A stretch of DNA of 17,673 nucleotides, taken from the NCBI GenBank assembly GCA_030432775.1, contig JAUILO010000039.1:1-17673 (forward strand). Direction: 5' to 3'. This document shows positions 14,840-17,673 of this stretch, piece after piece (position 1 is the first letter of the stretch; every line of letters starts with the position of its first letter). Origin of the DNA: Alphaproteobacteria bacterium (GTDB taxonomy: Bacteria > Pseudomonadota > Alphaproteobacteria > Micavibrionales > Micavibrionaceae). The notes beneath the pieces were generated by a model. That model was not told the DNA's origin. It made no database searches and saw only the letters and a list, made by a program, of their open reading frames with translations. The translations under genes were made by a program, and so were the position numbers.

Positions 14840-15598
14840 TTGAGTGTTTTGAAAAATCTAATTTTGGCTGCGGCGATTATTATTTTAAGCGGTGCTATCT
14901 TATGGCATGCGGTGTTTAATGAAGATAATGATCTTGAATATAGTTGGCGTTATAAGCTGACTGTAGAAGTAGAAACGCCCGAAGGGGTTAAGACTGGTTC
15001 GGCGGTTCGGGAGGTTACAGTTCAATTTTATCCTACAGGCAATAAACATCCCCATGATAGGAAATATAATTCCAGTAAATTTGTAAAAGGTGAAGCTGTA
15101 GTGGTTGACCTTGGCGAGCGCGGTGTAGTTTTTGCTACTTTGCGAGGGTATTCTAGTGATCGTGGTTATGCTTTAAGTATGCCATTTCAGATTTTTAGCA
15201 GCCCTAGTCCAGGGGGAACAATAGACGGCGCAAAATATTACAGTCAATTAGATAAACATGCTGAGATAACTGAGCCAGCTTATTTTCCTGTTTTTGTAAC
15301 TTTTATAGACTTGAATGACCCGAAGACAATTAAGGGTCTTATGGAAGTGAACGTGGTGAATCGTTATCCTCCTCGTTATGAAATTAAGAAAAGTCATTTT
15401 GAAGATTATTTTGGAAAAGGGGTTCGTCTAAAATCAGTAAGCATTGAGATGACAGATGAGCCGGTTACAGATGAACTGCGTGATTATCTGAAATGGATAG
15501 ATACAAAAAAAATGGGATTAAGATCTGCGGATCCCGCAGTCAAGGATCCAGTGAAATATTTTATTAACAGGGATATGAGTGTAAGGATGAAAAAATGA
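14840..15598 (+). CDS. Membrane-anchored periplasmic protein of unknown function
   Basis: 252 residues from TTG 14840; AAGGGG at 14827-14832 with 7-base spacing supports this rare start. Residues 6-25 are a single N-terminal membrane segment. The remainder looks periplasmic and folded, with a conserved-looking YKLTVEVETPEGVKTGSAV stretch, then FVKGEAVVVDLGERGVVFAT and a C-terminal half with VNRYPPRYEIKK. I recall similar hypothetical proteins beside lipase-like genes in proteobacteria but cannot name a domain. Its stop overlaps the next start (ATGA), so the two are translationally coupled, an arrangement compatible with an effector and its partner or inhibitor. The gene itself appears intact. 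Confidence 0.68.
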   Translation: MSVLKNLILAAAIIILSGAILWHAVFNEDNDLEYSWRYKLTVEVETPEGVKTGSAVREVTVQFYPTGNKHPHDRKYNSSKFVKGEAVVVDLGERGVVFATLRGYSSDRGYALSMPFQIFSSPSPGGTIDGAKYYSQLDKHAEITEPAYFPVFVTFIDLNDPKTIKGLMEVNVVNRYPPRYEIKKSHFEDYFGKGVRLKSVSIEMTDEPVTDELRDYLKWIDTKKMGLRSADPAVKDPVKYFINRDMSVRMKK

Positions 15599-15885
15599 GC
15601 TGGTCTGACGAAGATATATTACTGAAATCCATATTATCTATGGATGCTTACAATAGGGGGTATGATCCAGGTATTCTTGGCTTGGGGGGAGCAAATTCAG
15701 CTATAGGCAATATTACTATTTCAAGTGATACTAGTACCGAGATAGATGGATCGGTGGCAGAAGATGCAGGATTATATGGTGTGGCTTATGATTTAGGTGG
15801 CGGGCAAAAAAGCATTCACATTGGCGTTGGCAGGTCGATGAAGTTTTCACCAAAATTAATAGAGAAACACATTGAAACAATTTAG
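15595..15885 (+). pseudogene. Truncated lipase-like ORF (alpha/beta-hydrolase, DUF2974-type N-terminus)
   Basis: 96 residues starting in the ATGA overlap. The N-terminus DILLKSILSMDAYNRGY then DPGILGLGG and the later GLYGVAYDLGGGQ are the beginning of a lipase-like family in which the segment normally continues into an ISYRGT-type strand and then the catalytic domain. Here the sequence switches after GGGQ to KSIHIGVGRSMKFSPK and stops. The catalytic nucleophile, acid and His regions are all missing, so it is a 3'-truncated relic unless the short form has its own role. The same N-terminal motif occurs in the fragment at 5264. Family placement is from memory of the motif; truncation is inferred from it. 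Confidence 0.55.
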
Positions 15886-15899
15886 TCTGACATCATATG

Positions 15900-15915
15900 T
15901 TTAGCATTTGCTAAA
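15900..15915. promoter_or_regulatory. Perfect palindrome TTTAGCA-TT-TGCTAAA, candidate metal-responsive operator
   Basis: A 7-base perfect inverted repeat with a 2-base centre, 55-70 bases upstream of the SitA-like gene. It overlaps the -35 of a plausible promoter. Manganese/iron importers are normally repressed by MntR/DtxR- or Fur/Mur-type proteins at AT-rich palindromes of this sort. The regulator itself is not in the window. Confidence 0.6.
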
Positions 15916-15936
15916 TCTATGACGCTCTGCTACACT
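15908..15936 (+). promoter_or_regulatory. Candidate sigma-70 promoter of the metal ABC importer
   Basis: TTTGCT (15908-15913) and TACACT (15931-15936) are separated by 17 bases. The -35 lies within the palindrome, as expected for a repressible promoter. The hexamers match the consensus only partly. Confidence 0.4.
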
Positions 15937-15969
15937 CAATCGTATAAGCAGAATTAAAGGAATGGTGTT

Positions 15970-16902
15970 TTGCCATGTTTAAAGTGTTTTTCACAAATTT
16001 TTTTTTTGACCTTAACTGTCATGGTTTTAGCTGTCTTTCCCCTGTTTCCTGGGCAGGTTTTCGCAGCTGATAAATTCAAAGCCGTTACCACCTTTACCGT
16101 AATTGCCGATATTGCGCGTAATGTTGCCGGAGATGCGGCGATTGTTGAATCCATTACCAAGCCCGGCGCAGAAATACATGATTACCAGCCAACGCCCAAA
16201 GATATTGTAAGGGCGAAAGGCGCGGATGTAATTTTCCGGAATGGCTTGAATCTGGAGCGCTGGTTCGAGCGGTTTTTGGCAGATGTCAAAGATGTGCGGA
16301 GTGTTACAGTATCCGACGGTATAGAACCTATTTCTATTTATGAAGGGCCATATTCGGGGAAGCCGAACCCGCATGCATGGATGTCTACGAAAAATGCACT
16401 GATTTATGTTGAGAATATCCGTAGAACTTTTTCTGAAATGGATCCGGATAATGCCAAAATTTATAATGATAATGCCAAAGCCTACAGCGATAAAATTAAG
16501 ACATTGCAAGGGGGCTTGGCTGTCCAGCTTAAAAACATCCCTGATGATAAACGCTATCTGGTCAGTAGTGAAGGCGCCTTTAGTTATCTGGCAAAAGATC
16601 TGGGTATGAAGGAAGTTTACCTATGGCCCATTAACGCCGATCAGCAAGGTGCGCCGCAACAGGTCCGGAAGGTAATTGATATAGTACGTGAAAAGAATAT
16701 ACCGGTTGTTTTTAGTGAGAGTACAATTTCAAATAAACCAGCCAAGCAAGTGGCGTCCGAAACCGGAGCGCTGTATGGCGGTGTGTTATATGTCGATTCT
16801 TTAAGTGAACCGGATGGTGAAGTGCCAACATATCTTGATTTGCTCAAGGTTACGATCAGTACAATTGCCAATGGTTTTAATACAGCATTGGAGAAGAAAT
16901 AA
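15970..16902 (+). CDS. sitA: Mn/Fe ABC importer substrate-binding protein (SitA-like, cluster A-I)
   Basis: Periplasmic metal-binding protein delivering Mn(II) or Fe(II) to an ABC importer. 310 residues from TTG 15970; a signal peptide runs to about residue 32 (VFA-AD). The four metal ligands of Mn/Fe-type members are present in context: H70 (AEIHDYQPTP), H135 (NPHAWM), E201 (VSSEGAF) and D276 (YVDSLSEPDG); YLWPINADQQG and PVVFSEST are further SitA hallmarks. No His-rich loop of the ZnuA type is seen, so Zn is less likely. The start is odd: ATG 15975 lies in another frame and would join this one only if the ten-T tract at 16008-16017 had nine Ts. TTG 15970 has AAAGG 9 bases before it. It is followed with no gap by the ATPase gene. 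Confidence 0.9.
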   Translation: MPCLKCFSQIFFLTLTVMVLAVFPLFPGQVFAADKFKAVTTFTVIADIARNVAGDAAIVESITKPGAEIHDYQPTPKDIVRAKGADVIFRNGLNLERWFERFLADVKDVRSVTVSDGIEPISIYEGPYSGKPNPHAWMSTKNALIYVENIRRTFSEMDPDNAKIYNDNAKAYSDKIKTLQGGLAVQLKNIPDDKRYLVSSEGAFSYLAKDLGMKEVYLWPINADQQGAPQQVRKVIDIVREKNIPVVFSESTISNKPAKQVASETGALYGGVLYVDSLSEPDGEVPTYLDLLKVTISTIANGFNTALEKK

Positions 16903-17628
16903 ATGAGCGCGTTTATTGAGCTTCGCAATATTGGTGTGACATACCCCAACGGCTATACGGCTCTTGAGGCGGTGGAAGGCGAGTTGCATGGAGGGTCGAT
17001 TTGTGGCCTTGTCGGGGTAAATGGCGCGGGGAAATCTACTTTATTTAAAGCCATTATGGGTTTTGTTACACCAGCCACCGGCGCGGTTAAGATTCAGGGA
17101 TTGCCTGTCCGGCAGGCTCTCAAGAGAAATCTGGTTTCTTACGTGCCGCAAACCGAGGAGGTTGATTGGAATTTTCCGGTTTTGGCCGAAGATGTCGTTA
17201 TGATGGGACGTTATGGGCATATGGGGTTTTTACGCCGCCCGTCCAAAGCAGATAAACAAGCGGTAGATGAGGCTTTGGAGCGTGTGGGTATGAGCGCCTA
17301 TAAAAAGCGCCAGATCGGCGAACTTAGCGGCGGACAGAAAAAGCGTGTATTTGTTGCGCGGGCGCTGGCGCAAGGCGGAAAAATTATCTTGCTTGATGAA
17401 CCGTTTACCGGCGTGGACATAAAAACCGAAGAGTCATTAATTGCGTTGTTTCGCGCACTCGCAGCTGAAGATTGTTTGATTCTGGTGTCCACCCATAATC
17501 TGGGAAGTGTTCCGCATTTTTGCGATGAAGTGATGTTGATTAACAAGACCTTGCTGGCTTATGGGCCGGTCGAAACCACATTTACAGAAGAAAATTTAAC
17601 CAGCAGTTGTTTTTGTAACAAGGCATAG
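16903..17628 (+). CDS. sitB: Mn/Fe ABC importer ATP-binding protein (SitB-like)
   Basis: Cytoplasmic ATPase energising the importer. Walker A GVNGAGKST at 38-46, the Q-loop region with YVPQTEEVDWNFPV typical of metal importers, signature LSGGQKKRV, Walker B IILLDEPF, and the switch His in STHNLG. GGAGA lies in the preceding gene's end, and the ATG directly follows its TAA. The 241 residues end FTEENLTSSCFCNKA, whereas relatives usually run on past EENL into an FGG-type tail of 30 or more residues, so the C-terminus is short and Cys-rich; ATPase motifs are unaffected. The 45 bases after the stop hold no recognisable gene start beyond a possible ATG at 17665; a permease gene is expected beyond the window. 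Confidence 0.9.
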   Translation: MSAFIELRNIGVTYPNGYTALEAVEGELHGGSICGLVGVNGAGKSTLFKAIMGFVTPATGAVKIQGLPVRQALKRNLVSYVPQTEEVDWNFPVLAEDVVMMGRYGHMGFLRRPSKADKQAVDEALERVGMSAYKKRQIGELSGGQKKRVFVARALAQGGKIILLDEPFTGVDIKTEESLIALFRALAAEDCLILVSTHNLGSVPHFCDEVMLINKTLLAYGPVETTFTEENLTSSCFCNKA

Positions 17629-17673
17629 GTTGTACAGGTGATAGCCGCAAAGAGAAGCATTAATATGCCGATG

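Noticed and set aside
15900..15915. Palindrome as a terminator for the 15595 ORF
   Set aside because: Only a 7-base stem and no T-run follows; position over a promoter before a metal gene favours an operator.
1..17673. CRISPR array or origin of replication
   Set aside because: No regularly spaced repeats, and no DnaA-box clusters or iterons were seen on reading through the window.

Overview
The window looks like part of an alphaproteobacterial chromosome of modest GC content. The evidence is the 3' half of a tRNA-Trp, a SitA/SitB-type metal importer, and the general character of the proteins. I cannot assign a genus. It is an accessory, partly eroded region: functional operons alternate with broken genes, a tRNA-derived attachment-site scar and an insertion sequence.

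Left part (1-4644, + strand): a heavy-metal efflux operon of the Czc type. It holds the tail of an outer-membrane factor, a periplasmic adaptor with 17 histidines near its N-terminus, and a CzcA-like RND pump carrying the Zn/Co/Cd-type D-D-E proton-relay motif. The pump gene is broken near 3820 by what looks like a 10-base deletion. A small secreted protein with two cysteines follows. Next comes a truncated tRNA-Trp 3' half (4841-4885), a probable att scar marking the edge of an integrated element that contains the metal genes.

Middle scar zone (4886-7260): mostly debris. It contains an N-terminal fragment of a lipase-like gene, a SulP anion transporter on the - strand that lacks its STAS domain, and a frameshifted alpha/beta-hydrolase remnant.

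Lipid module (7260-13935): a divergent TetR-type repressor faces a tightly spaced operon of six genes across an intergenic region with two TGAAC-N3-GTTCA palindromes. The genes are a large DUF2339 membrane protein, a decayed lipase-like hydrolase, a YnbA-like CDP-alcohol phosphatidyltransferase with two of the four motif aspartates changed to asparagine, a YnbB-like CDP-diglyceride synthase, a PlsC-like acyltransferase and a YqaA/DedA-like membrane protein. Together they could run acylation, CDP-activation and headgroup transfer, a dedicated side-route of phospholipid synthesis. This is the most interesting system in the window.

Right part (13949-17673): an IS6-family insertion sequence; a membrane-anchored protein of unknown function overlapping (ATGA) a truncated lipase-like ORF related to the fragment at 5264; then the start of a manganese/iron ABC importer (SitA- and SitB-like). 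The importer is preceded by a perfect TTTAGCA-TT-TGCTAAA palindrome over a plausible promoter. The SitA start lies ahead of a ten-T tract that determines which start codon is in frame.
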